A stretch of 9,180 nt of DNA from JAYXXU01 sp037969155 (GTDB taxonomy: Bacteria > Pseudomonadota > Gammaproteobacteria > Pseudomonadales > Moraxellaceae), in NCBI GenBank assembly GCA_037969155.1, contig JBBKWW010000164.1, positions 1 to 9,180 on the forward strand, read 5' to 3'. Of this stretch, positions 1 through 6,493 are shown piece after piece. Every line of letters begins with the position of its first letter. Position 1 is the first letter of the stretch. Both the position numbers and the translations under genes were made by a program. Under the pieces are notes generated by a model that was not told the DNA's origin, ran no database searches, and was given only the letters and a program-made list of their open reading frames with translations.

Positions 1-207
1 CAATATATTGCTCATTGTCATGGGGTGTTAGAATTGCTAGTATTGGTTTGTTGTGTATTACCCTTAGCGAGCACGCTGACACAACAGCAAGAAAACGATT
101 TTCCCATTGTAAATCGCGCATTTAATGTAGTCCGAAAGGTAGATTTACGCTGGAATAAGAAACAGAGAATGACAGTATCTGTTTCGCGGCAGGACATTGC
201 CGTCTAG
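1..207 (+). CDS. partial reading frame at window edge; possible truncated GspH/FimT-like pilin
   Basis: The frame is open from the first base and stops at TAG 205-207, giving 68 visible residues. The true start is probably outside the window; a GTG at 25 is the first in-window start but has no good Shine-Dalgarno. What can be seen is a Gly followed by a leucine/valine-rich hydrophobic stretch with an early Glu (GVLELLVLV), a Pro, then about 34 residues later the segment KKQRMTVSVSR. GspH/FimT minor pseudopilins have a comparable order: prepilin G-FxxxE, a hydrophobic helix ending in Pro, and a basic QRVTV-like strand. Here the Glu sits at +3 after the Gly instead of +5, the helix looks about seven residues short, and the protein stops some 15 residues after the strand where the family continues for roughly 80-100. 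If the resemblance is real, this is a decayed or truncated gene. It could equally be a chance open frame next to the IS. Confidence 0.3.
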   Translation, partial: QYIAHCHGVLELLVLVCCVLPLASTLTQQQENDFPIVNRAFNVVRKVDLRWNKKQRMTVSVSRQDIAV

Positions 208-218
208 CTGTAGGAATT
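205..218. repeat. candidate left-hand IS end repeat (plus-strand view)
   Basis: TAGCTGTAGGAATT resembles TAGCACTAGGGCATT at 1490-1504, with 11 matches when one gap is allowed. Its inner part, CTGTAGGAAT, also matches CTACAGGAAT at 1445-1454 (8 of 10). Just inside it lies a small hairpin, 219-236 (CCCG, GC / GC, CGGG around TTTA, with one T-T mismatch). These are the best candidates for the recombination site at the transposase-distal end. Short repeats like this can arise by chance. Confidence 0.35.
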
Positions 219-261
219 CCCGTGCTTTAGCTCGGGGAGATACCGTCTTAATAGTCAACCC

Positions 262-1254
262 TCAAATCGCCAATTTAGGGAAATAATCTGCCTGATAGGC
301 TGTTTGGTTTTTGATGACACCAAAGCATAAATGGACCAATTTGCGCATCGCAGCACCTAACGCGGACATCTTTGTTTTTCCACGCAGCAACAGACGTTGA
401 TAAGTTGCTTTGATATGCGGGTTGTACTGAATCGCAACAACCGCAGCCATATATAATCCTGATCGGACTTTTGATGAACCCGCTTTTGATAAATGAGCCT
501 GTCCTTTCAAAGACGTTCCCGACTGGCGTTGAATGGGTACAAGTCCGACATAAGCCGCCATTTGACTTGCACAGTCAAAGTGATGCATTTGAAGCAAATT
601 GAGCATCATCAAACTGGTGCGCTTACCAATGGCAGGAATGCTTGTCAGCAGCTTTTGATCATTTTTGAGCTTTGGATGTTGATCGATATGATCATTGATT
701 TGCTGGTCTAATTGGGCAATCTCTTGCTCGATAAACGTGGTCACTCGCTCTATGGAAGCACGTATTTCTACTGGTGTGGCAATAGAAAGCATCTTTTCCA
801 TACGATTCTGTTCGCGACGTAAATCTGCAGCTAACGTCTCTCGACGAGCCAGCAAGCCATTGAGTTGTCGAGCATCATGGCTGGGTGGAGTCCATTTTTC
901 AGGACGAGCTAAAGCGACAAATTTAGCCAACACGACGCTATCGACCTGATCTGTTTTATGCAGGATTGACAACCCTTGAGCAAAGCTACGAACGCGTGCA
1001 GGATTGACGACAGAAACCTGTAGTCCAGCATCAGCCAAAGCCATTGCTAAGGACTCATGATAGATTGAGGTTGCCTCTATAGCGACCAAAGTTTGGCTTA
1101 AGGCGCATTGGTGCTTCTCAACCCACGCAATGATCTTATTAAAGCCATTTGCAGTGTTGGTGGTTTTAATGTTTTTTCTTTTGCCATCGACACCTTGATA
1201 TAATAAACAACAGTCTAGCGTGGCTTTGGATACGTCAATACCGAGATAGAACAT
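262..1254 (-). CDS. IS110-family transposase (DEDD recombinase)
   Basis: This 330-residue protein is full length for the family. The N-terminal RuvC-like DEDD domain (about residues 1-160) shows GIDVSK with Asp7, VAIEAT with Glu60, and KTDQVDS with Asp102 and Asp105, the four acidic residues expected at the metal site. A charged, probably coiled-coil segment follows (about 120-195). The C-terminal transposase-20 domain begins near TSIPAIGKRTS (about 204-214) and contains YVGLVP and SKAGSSKVR; Ser260 or Ser261 is the likely nucleophilic serine. IS110 enzymes excise a circular intermediate and integrate it by RNA-guided recombination. The ATG at 1254 has an AAGGA Shine-Dalgarno (1262-1266) seven bases upstream. 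The reading frame has no break, so the enzyme is probably functional. Assignment to IS110 is firm; the exact IS name cannot be given from sequence alone. Confidence 0.95.
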   Translation of the reverse strand: MFYLGIDVSKATLDCCLLYQGVDGKRKNIKTTNTANGFNKIIAWVEKHQCALSQTLVAIEATSIYHESLAMALADAGLQVSVVNPARVRSFAQGLSILHKTDQVDSVVLAKFVALARPEKWTPPSHDARQLNGLLARRETLAADLRREQNRMEKMLSIATPVEIRASIERVTTFIEQEIAQLDQQINDHIDQHPKLKNDQKLLTSIPAIGKRTSLMMLNLLQMHHFDCASQMAAYVGLVPIQRQSGTSLKGQAHLSKAGSSKVRSGLYMAAVVAIQYNPHIKATYQRLLLRGKTKMSALGAAMRKLVHLCFGVIKNQTAYQADYFPKLAI

Positions 1255-1437
1255 GATCTTTTCCTTTCATTGAGATTCACCGTTCACACCGACTGACCTT
1301 GTTCATACAGCGTCTAAGCGCTTGGCTACCGTACAGGGTTGGAATGGTGATGAAGGACAAGCGGTAGGTTTTATCTCCTCGTCAAGCTCAAGGCTTCAGG
1401 ATGTCACCAAACTCTTACCGCTTGCATGTAATGGGAG
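1255..1437 (-). ncRNA. candidate IS110 bridge RNA (left-end non-coding RNA)
   Basis: The stretch upstream of the transposase has no coding frame but has RNA-like structure. A perfect 9-bp inverted repeat (1358-1366 CAAGCGGTA with 1416-1424 TACCGCTTG) encloses a 49-nt loop that itself contains a small AAGC/GCTT hairpin. A second stem-loop joins 1302-1306 (TTCAT) with 1350-1354 (ATGAA), extended by CTTG 1298-1301 with CAAG 1358-1361. The predicted transcription start near 1437 to the transposase ATG gives about 183 nt. IS110-group elements are known to express a bridge RNA of about this size from this end, with two internal loops that specify target and donor DNA. Position, length and the two-loop form fit. 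The guide sequences could not be assigned, so this is an inference. Confidence 0.5.
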
Positions 1438-1443
1438 CTAACC

Positions 1444-1473
1444 ACTACAGGAATCAAGATACAAGGATGTCAA
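1444..1473 (-). promoter_or_regulatory. putative sigma70 promoter for the bridge RNA / transposase
   Basis: On the minus strand a perfect TTGACA (1468-1473) is followed after 18 bp by TGTAGT (1444-1449), which matches the -10 consensus at 4 of 6 positions. Transcription would start near 1437, just before the structured non-coding segment. The -10 box overlaps the inner candidate IS-end repeat CTACAGGAAT, so if the element ended there the promoter would straddle its boundary. IS110 elements are known to rebuild a promoter when the ends join in the circle. Confidence 0.45.
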
Positions 1474-1489
1474 AGCGTTAACATTGAAG

Positions 1490-1504
1490 TAGCACTAGGG
1501 CATT
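1490..1504. repeat. candidate right-hand IS end repeat (plus-strand view)
   Basis: TAGCACTAGGGCATT is the partner of 205-218. It lies 15 bp from the stop codon of the glutathione S-transferase gene, so the IS inserted into the downstream region of that gene and did not cut its coding sequence. The competing, inner boundary candidate is CTACAGGAAT at 1445-1454. Confidence 0.35.
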
Positions 1505-1519
1505 TCACGACAAAAAAAC

Positions 1520-2200
1520 TCAATCTGCGCCAAAAGCAACACCGCGTGTGCCAGATTGCCACACTGGAAATTTTTGCATCACTTGGCCAAACAAGCCACT
1601 CTCCAACCACTCAGCCAGCCATTGGTGAACAAACGTATAATCCGTCTGATCAAACCACGCCCGATCAACCTGTGCAAACTGCCGAACAAATGGAAAAATC
1701 GCCACATCGGCTAAGCTGACTTGCTCACTCACTAAATAACGCTGTTGCTGTAATAGACCATTCAACTGACAAATAAATACTTCACCTTGCGCACGATACT
1801 GGTGTGCTGTTTGCTGACCATGAGACTCAGGATAGCGATCTGGATACTTATAACGGTCTAACGCCGCTTTAAACGCGCCATCATTGTCCGTAATCAACGC
1901 CATGATTTGACGCTGTTGTGATGGATCTGGTAGCCACCACTGAGCGAGATCCTGCTGTGCCAATGCCCACTGCATAATCTCAAGGCTTTGCTCAATCACC
2001 CGTCCGTCAGGCAGTTGCAGCACAGGCACTGTGCCTTTGGGTGAAATTGCCAACATCTCAGCAGGTTTCGCTCGTAGCACAATCTCGCGTAACTCGATAT
2101 GTTGTCGGGCATAACACAAGGCCAATCGCGCGCGCATCGCATACGGACAACGCCGAAATGAATACAAGATCGGTCGGAGGCATACAGCATGTTGGCTCAT
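1520..2200 (-). CDS. glutathione S-transferase family protein
   Basis: This 226-residue protein has the usual GST length. Residues about 10-84 form a thioredoxin-fold domain that opens with ILYSFRRCPYAMRARLAL. Cys18 in a CPYA motif points to the cysteine-type (beta/omega/Grx2-like) classes. Pro59 in GTVPVL is the expected cis-proline, and EQSLEI (about 71-76) matches the glutathione gamma-glutamyl binding site. The rest is the all-helical C-terminal domain, including VSLADVAIFPFVRQF. The likely role is cytoplasmic glutathione-dependent thiol transfer or conjugation; the substrate is unknown. I chose ATG at 2200; a GTG two codons upstream (2206) is possible, and neither has a strong Shine-Dalgarno. 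The gene is divergent from the DUF4442 gene and stands alone. The IS110 copy lies immediately downstream and may have separated it from its original terminator; only a T-run (1511-1517, minus strand) remains visible after the stop. Confidence 0.9.
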   Translation of the reverse strand: MSQHAVCLRPILYSFRRCPYAMRARLALCYARQHIELREIVLRAKPAEMLAISPKGTVPVLQLPDGRVIEQSLEIMQWALAQQDLAQWWLPDPSQQRQIMALITDNDGAFKAALDRYKYPDRYPESHGQQTAHQYRAQGEVFICQLNGLLQQQRYLVSEQVSLADVAIFPFVRQFAQVDRAWFDQTDYTFVHQWLAEWLESGLFGQVMQKFPVWQSGTRGVAFGAD

Positions 2201-2472
2201 CAGCACGTCATCTCATTCAGCGAGTCAAAGACCAGTTTAACAAACCCAGCAGACGCATGGGGTGATGCTACAGCAACAGTCCAGCGTAGTGATTTATCAG
2301 TTTCGCCATATAATATTGAATTTACCGCATACTCATGGTGCAACATATCTGAGTGTCAAACACGCGATGGGTTGCATACATCAGCCGGTAGACATCGGCA
2401 CGACTGTTTACACTACTCTGAACCACTTATTTGGCCTATCATAGCCATACCTAAAACACTGGATTCAGTCTC

Positions 2473-2934
2473 ATGTTTGGTCGCATCAAAAAACATCCCC
2501 TATTTATTAAACTACTGATTAACAGCTACGCGCCTTATCTCGGGGCAGGCGTGCGGGTCACTGAGGTAGATATGGCGGCTGGGCGTGTTCGGGTTGAAAT
2601 GCCACTGACGCGGGTCAATCGCAACTACGTCGGCGTACATTTTGGGGGTAGCTTGTACGCGATGGTTGATCCATTTTTCATGTTGATTTTGATCAATCAG
2701 CTCGGTGAAGACTATATCGTCTGGGACAAAGCTGCGAGTATTGAGTTCGTCGCACCGGGGCGCGGCCACGTGCATACCATCATGCAAATCAGTCCTGAAG
2801 AAGTGGCTTTGATTATTGAACTGGCCAGTAACGGCCAGCCGGTTTACCGCACCTATCCAGTCGAAATTTTGGCTGAAGATGGCGCTCTGGTAGCAAAAGT
2901 CGAAAAGGTGCTGTATATCCGCAAGAAGCGCTAG
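2473..2934 (+). CDS. DUF4442 hotdog-fold protein (thioesterase-like)
   Basis: This 153-residue protein carries the hallmarks of the DUF4442 family, a branch of the hotdog-fold thioesterase superfamily. The N-terminal helix region MFGRIKKHPLF leads into YAPYLGAGVRV. The typical pattern RVNRNYVGVHFGGSLYAMVD follows (about residues 47-66) and leads into the long hotdog helix PFFMLILINQLG. Strands with DKAASIEFVAPGRG and VYRTYPVEI come after. Members may act on acyl-CoA or another thioester, but activity is unproven for most of them. The ATG at 2473 fits the family N-terminus, although no good ribosome binding site precedes it, so translation may be weak or the leader may be structured. The gene appears monocistronic, with 115 bp to the lipoprotein gene and no clear terminator between, so some read-through is possible. 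Confidence 0.88.
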   Translation: MFGRIKKHPLFIKLLINSYAPYLGAGVRVTEVDMAAGRVRVEMPLTRVNRNYVGVHFGGSLYAMVDPFFMLILINQLGEDYIVWDKAASIEFVAPGRGHVHTIMQISPEEVALIIELASNGQPVYRTYPVEILAEDGALVAKVEKVLYIRKKR

Positions 2935-3049
2935 AATCGGCACAATTTTAGCAGGTGATCACTCTCAATATTTTCTAAAAAAGAACTTAAATCAAAAAAA
3001 CAAGATACACTTCACAGCGACAACAAAGTCATTATTTGGGAATTTAAAA

Positions 3050-4804
3050 ATGTCCTTGGCATCCTTTCGACTGCACAATATGGCACTGGCGATGAGTATT
3101 GCACTCACCATGGTTGGATGTGGTGATGACACCACACCAGTCTATGTGAGCCCAGCCGAAGTCACCATCCAAAATCCTGACCCCATCGCGCCTAAAAACC
3201 AAGCCCCCATCGCCAAAATCAACGTCATTGATCGCACAGAAGACGGCATCCAACTCAGCGCAATCGATAGCAGCGATCCTGATGGCGATGGGCTCAAACA
3301 GTTTTTATGGCAAATCGTACAGGCACCAGCGAGCAGCCTTCTCAAAAACAGCATGTTTAACTCAGCAGAAGCACCGGGTATTACCCATATCGAAGCCGAT
3401 CAAAGCGGTGAATATACGGTACAACTACGCGTGTATGACGGTAAAATCTGGAGCGAGGCGGTCAGCCACACCTTTAACCTGAAAGCAAAAATTAAACCAA
3501 AGCCTGATTTTGATCTTGTCAGGCAGCAGTATGAACGTTATTACGATGCGAATGCCAAACAAGCACTCACACTTGAGCTAGACCGCGCTGCCACGAATAC
3601 CACGGTGACCTGTGAACTCACGAGCAAGCCCACCAATAGCAGCGCAATCAGTAGCATCATCGACGCTCAACACTGTGGCCTCACACCAGACCAAATCGGC
3701 CGCTATCAAGTCACTGCCAAAAGCTATAGCCATGACGGACGTCTCGGGATCGACCTGTATACATTTTCGGTCAACGTTACCCCATACAGCGTCCCACAAC
3801 CCCTCGCCTATACCCCATCAGTAATCCAATATAGCCAAAGCTTGAAGCAGTTGATCATGCTCGACAACAGCTCATCATTGCTGCACCTCTACGATATTAG
3901 CAATAAAAAATCGTTTGCCATGGGCTTACCCCTGATCGGAACTGCGCTTGGCTTATCCGCAGATCAAAAATTTGCCACAATTATGCAAGATGGACGACTA
4001 TCCCATCTTGATCTTGCACAAAGAAAACTGCTGCGCTCCATCAGTCTAGGCAGTACCGTCTCTTATGCCGATGCTGTGTTCATGCTAGATCAACAAAATG
4101 CGCTGATCTTTGATAAAAACATTGCCGCTACCTCTGACTACGATTACAACAGTAATCAATGGATTTATACCGGCACGTTAAAATATGCCTTAGTCGCGCT
4201 CGATACGGGTAAAATCTCTAAGAAATCGATCACTCTGAAAGGCCTATCGAGTTCAACGATTAACCGACTGCAATTCATCAGACAAGATGATGTCACCTTG
4301 GTCAAGCTCAACCAGCAATTGTGGACACTGCAACAGTCAAATGACGCAATTGCACTGACTCAAGTGACAGGGACACAAGCCTTTGAGCAGTGTAATAGCA
4401 ACTATTACGATGATAAAAGACTGAGTTTCTTTTTAGCCAATAAAGGACAGCGCTTATTTACGACTTGTGGGGACGGCTATCAATACAACCCTAAGACCAC
4501 TCGTCTCAACTATGCAGGCAAATTTAAGTCACATATCCATAGCTTGGATATGAATACTGCCCTGAATCGTCTAATCGTCACTAGTAGTAATACAGGACAA
4601 GTTGAAGAATATGATGCACGCTTCTTGAGCTTTCAGCGTCAGTTACCTCTACCGATGACCAACAGTGCTGATCATCAACAGAGTTACAGCTCAAGCGCTC
4701 GGGCAGCGTTTTATCTTGATGATCAAGGCAAGCATGTCGTCCTCATGAAGGTAGACCCAGTGATGGGTACAACCAATGAATATGCGATTACATTCTCGCA
4801 GTAG
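3050..4804 (+). CDS. large lipoprotein with PKD-like domain and probable beta-propeller
   Basis: This 584-residue protein has no family name I can give. The N-terminus is a lipoprotein signal peptide: a hydrophobic core (about residues 11-22), then MVGC with Cys24 as the lipidated residue, followed by Gly-Asp-Asp. No Asp is at +2, which suggests outer-membrane sorting. Residues about 50-144 look like a PKD/Ig-type beta-sandwich (NQAPIAKINV, DSSDPDGDGL, SGEYTVQLRVYDG); the DPDGDG at 76-81 may bind calcium. A second beta-rich segment (about 145-245) contains Cys188 and Cys209. From about 250 to the end there are repeated strands of the kind LIMLDNSSSLLHLYDI, LALDTGK-like and LDMNTALNRLIVTSS, resembling a YVTN/WD-type propeller, with Cys448 and Cys473 as a possible second disulfide. 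GGGAA (3038-3042) lies seven bases before the ATG. A surface or periplasmic binding role is likely, ligand unknown. Confidence 0.85.
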   Translation: MSLASFRLHNMALAMSIALTMVGCGDDTTPVYVSPAEVTIQNPDPIAPKNQAPIAKINVIDRTEDGIQLSAIDSSDPDGDGLKQFLWQIVQAPASSLLKNSMFNSAEAPGITHIEADQSGEYTVQLRVYDGKIWSEAVSHTFNLKAKIKPKPDFDLVRQQYERYYDANAKQALTLELDRAATNTTVTCELTSKPTNSSAISSIIDAQHCGLTPDQIGRYQVTAKSYSHDGRLGIDLYTFSVNVTPYSVPQPLAYTPSVIQYSQSLKQLIMLDNSSSLLHLYDISNKKSFAMGLPLIGTALGLSADQKFATIMQDGRLSHLDLAQRKLLRSISLGSTVSYADAVFMLDQQNALIFDKNIAATSDYDYNSNQWIYTGTLKYALVALDTGKISKKSITLKGLSSSTINRLQFIRQDDVTLVKLNQQLWTLQQSNDAIALTQVTGTQAFEQCNSNYYDDKRLSFFLANKGQRLFTTCGDGYQYNPKTTRLNYAGKFKSHIHSLDMNTALNRLIVTSSNTGQVEEYDARFLSFQRQLPLPMTNSADHQQSYSSSARAAFYLDDQGKHVVLMKVDPVMGTTNEYAITFSQ

Positions 4805-4867
4805 AATCATACTCACCTATCCCAAGGCGGCTGGCCAATCGACCAATAGTCTGCCAGCCATGACGCA

Positions 4868-4894
4868 GAAAAGCGGCTTTTAAAGCCGCTTTTC
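4868..4894. terminator. bidirectional intrinsic terminator between lipoprotein and SPFH genes
   Basis: This is a perfect 13-bp inverted repeat (GAAAAGCGGCTTT 4868-4880, AAAGCCGCTTTTC 4882-4894) around a single T. It has a GC core (GCGGC/GCCGC) and A/T tracts on both sides, so it can stop transcription of both converging genes. A second weaker inverted repeat, GGCTGGC (4829-4835) with GCCAGCC (4853-4859), lies upstream on the lipoprotein side and lacks a T-run. Confidence 0.9.
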
Positions 4895-4922
4895 GGATTT
4901 ATTTAGGAAGGATCAACAGACC

Positions 4923-5792
4923 CTAGTCAGCACTGGTATTCACCACTGGCGTGACACTTTTTTCACCACATAAAACCACCAGCAAGTTACTCACCAAGGC
5001 CGCTTTACGATTATTGTCGAGTTGTACCGTGCCATGCTCTTCTAAGCGAGACAAGGCCATTTCCACCATCCCCACCGCGCCTTCGACGATCTGCCGCCGT
5101 GCTGCCACCACGGCTGAGGCTTGCTGCCGCTGCAACATGGCATGTGCAATTTCGGGTGCATACGCCAAATGACTAATCCGCGCCTCAATCACATGCACGC
5201 CTGCCCGTGACAGCCGATCATTTAACTCGGCTTCTAGGTATTCATTAATCGTGCCAGTGCCATCACGTAAGGTGATCTGTTCTTGGTGCTCATCATGGTC
5301 ATCATAGGCGTACGATCCAGCCAGTTTACGTACCGCTGCTTCAGACTGTACATGTACAAACAACGCATAACTATCCACATCAAACACGGCGCGTGCTGTG
5401 TCTTGTACTTGCCAGACCACCACGGCGGCAATCTCAATCGGATTACCGTTTTTGTCATTAACCTTGAGCATCTCACCATTTAGATTACGTGCCCGCAGGC
5501 TGATTTTTTCGGTGCTGTAAAAAGGATTAACCCAGCGCAAACCGCTTTTTTTCATCGTACCCATGTAGGTGCCAAGAAAAGTGGTGATCAATGCTTCATT
5601 CGGTGAGATAACGGATAAGCCTTTAAGCGTCAAAAACGCCGTAATCAGTGCACCCAAAGCCATGCCATCAAAACCTTGTGCCTGCCAAAACAGTGAGACT
5701 GACCAGCCGAATAGCCCCAGTCCAACCAGTAAAAACACATAGCCGCTCATCGAAAACATGAGCAATTTTTCATTAACAGGACTAGTCGACAT
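4923..5792 (-). CDS. SPFH/stomatin-like membrane protein
   Basis: This 289-residue protein has two hydrophobic segments near the N-terminus (about residues 12-36 and 43-60), then an SPFH (band 7) domain (about 62-240). The domain is seen in ISPNEALITTFLGTYMGTMKKSGLRWVNPF, the substrate-like strand pattern VNDKNGNPIEIAAVVVWQVQD, and the helical VQSEAAVRKLAGSY. The later segment LNDRLSRAGVHVIEARISHLAYAPEIAHAMLQRQQA is typical of stomatin-type helices that drive oligomer assembly, followed by AARRQIVEGAVGMVEMAL. Such proteins form ring or cage assemblies on the inner membrane and organise membrane microdomains or quality control; the partner here is unknown. The ATG at 5792 has a GGAG about nine bases upstream, and an extended -10 promoter sits about 40 bp upstream. 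It is a lone gene, divergent from the ion channel gene. No NfeD-type partner is adjacent. Confidence 0.9.
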   Translation of the reverse strand: MSTSPVNEKLLMFSMSGYVFLLVGLGLFGWSVSLFWQAQGFDGMALGALITAFLTLKGLSVISPNEALITTFLGTYMGTMKKSGLRWVNPFYSTEKISLRARNLNGEMLKVNDKNGNPIEIAAVVVWQVQDTARAVFDVDSYALFVHVQSEAAVRKLAGSYAYDDHDEHQEQITLRDGTGTINEYLEAELNDRLSRAGVHVIEARISHLAYAPEIAHAMLQRQQASAVVAARRQIVEGAVGMVEMALSRLEEHGTVQLDNNRKAALVSNLLVVLCGEKSVTPVVNTSAD

Positions 5793-5828
5793 ATTTTTTG
5801 CTCCGCAATGGCTCGGTCATTGAGCGGT

Positions 5829-5837
5829 TTTATAGCA
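5829..5837 (-). promoter_or_regulatory. putative extended -10 promoter of the SPFH gene
   Basis: On the minus strand TGCTATAAA fits the extended -10 pattern TGnTATAAT at all but the last base. No good -35 box stands 17 bp upstream, which is tolerated by extended -10 promoters. The start would be near 5822, giving a leader of about 30 nt to the ATG at 5792. Confidence 0.45.
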
Positions 5838-5976
5838 TGGATCATCTTAATCGGGTTGTTTTTTACAGATTGCAGGCATAACTTGGCGGCGATTGTGCAT
5901 TGTTAAACAAGACTCAAAATGCTTGGTGGTCATTCAGCATGCATACTGGAATAGACGAATTTTAGGCGTATTGGTG

Positions 5977-6447
5977 ATGTTGAACACGGCACTATATGCG
6001 GACTGGACTGCCAATATCGTGATAGTGGTAGTAACGCTGATGCTGGTATCTGGTGTGGTACTGATTCACTACGAAGGGCTTAGCCTGCTCAATCAGTGGC
6101 TGCGCCGTCGCTATCAATCACCACGCAGACGACTGTTGCTGTATAGCATTACTGGCGTGATCGGCCTGCATTTGATTGAAATTTGGCTGTTTGGTATTGG
6201 TTATCATATTTTGCAGTATTTTCCGCAGTACGGTTATATTCATGGCAGTCAATCGCGGCACTTTCTGGATGATATTTACTTCTCATCGACCGTGTATAGC
6301 TCGGTCGGTTTTGGTGATCTCGTACCCATCGGTACGATTCGGTTTATTGCAGGTACAGAAGGTCTGGTCGGCTTGGTCTTAATTGGCTGGTCAGCCTCGT
6401 TTACCTACCTCGAAATGCAGCGCTACTGGCCATCATCTGACCCATAA
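5977..6447 (+). CDS. small potassium-channel-like membrane protein (Ion_trans_2 type)
   Basis: From the ATG at 5977 the protein has 156 residues: a first membrane segment (about 11-32), a basic loop (WLRRRYQSPRRR), a second segment (about 55-79), a pore loop, and a last segment (about 121-144). The pore reads DDIYFSSTVYSSVGFGDLVP (98-117). SVGFGD stands where K+ channels have TVGYGD, so the core GxG filter is present with Phe instead of Tyr and Ser instead of Thr. The layout, one extra helix plus a two-helix pore unit, is seen in small bacterial ion channel proteins. No cytoplasmic RCK or nucleotide-binding domain is attached. The frame can be extended to a TTG at 5893 (28 more residues), but that extension looks unlike the family and lacks a good ribosome binding site; the ribosome site for 5977 is also weak. 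The stop overlaps the terminator hairpin arm. Confidence 0.82.
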   Translation: MLNTALYADWTANIVIVVVTLMLVSGVVLIHYEGLSLLNQWLRRRYQSPRRRLLLYSITGVIGLHLIEIWLFGIGYHILQYFPQYGYIHGSQSRHFLDDIYFSSTVYSSVGFGDLVPIGTIRFIAGTEGLVGLVLIGWSASFTYLEMQRYWPSSDP

Positions 6448-6475
6448 AAAATGGGAGCCTAAGCTCCCATTTTTT
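6446..6475. terminator. bidirectional intrinsic terminator between channel gene and ettA
   Basis: This is a perfect 13-bp inverted repeat: AAAAAATGGGAGC (6446-6458) and GCTCCCATTTTTT (6463-6475), with loop CTAA. The six Ts after the GC-rich arm in each direction make it a strong terminator for both converging genes. It begins within the last codon position of the channel gene and ends 18 bp from the ettA stop. Confidence 0.93.
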
Positions 6476-6493
6476 AAATAAAAAAACAATCGA

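Larger units (their letters stand above)
205..1493 (-). mobile_element. IS110-family insertion sequence (about 1.24-1.29 kb, ends approximate)
   Basis: The element has one transposase gene with about 50 bp of non-coding DNA downstream (208-261) and about 190-240 bp upstream (1255 to 1444-1490). A long non-coding end 5' of the transposase is the arrangement of the IS110 group proper, as opposed to the IS1111 group. No long terminal inverted repeats are visible, as expected for IS110. Two imperfect direct-repeat pairs could mark the ends: TAGCTGTAGGAATT (205-218) with TAGCACTAGGGCATT (1490-1504), and CTGTAGGAAT (208-217) with CTACAGGAAT (1445-1454). I favour the outer pair because it keeps the TTGACA box at 1468-1473 inside the element. 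The copy lies just downstream of the glutathione S-transferase gene. Its transposase frame is intact, so it may be active. Confidence 0.8.

Noticed and set aside
1325..1336. Loop bases CTGTA and GTAGC (minus strand) matching both candidate IS ends, as possible donor guides
   Set aside because: Only 5-base matches, and both would pair with the same DNA strand, whereas bridge RNA guides pair with opposite strands; not strong enough to claim.
2309..2314. TATAAT as a promoter for the DUF4442 gene
   Set aside because: No -35 match at 16-18 bp upstream and about 150 nt from the start codon; could be chance in AT-rich DNA.
2262..2444. 60-codon plus-strand frame between GST and DUF4442 genes
   Set aside because: No ribosome site, no recognisable motif, and overlapped by another open frame; likely chance.
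2512..2943. 143-codon minus-strand frame
   Set aside because: Lies antisense to nearly the whole DUF4442 gene, which has clear family motifs; a shadow frame.
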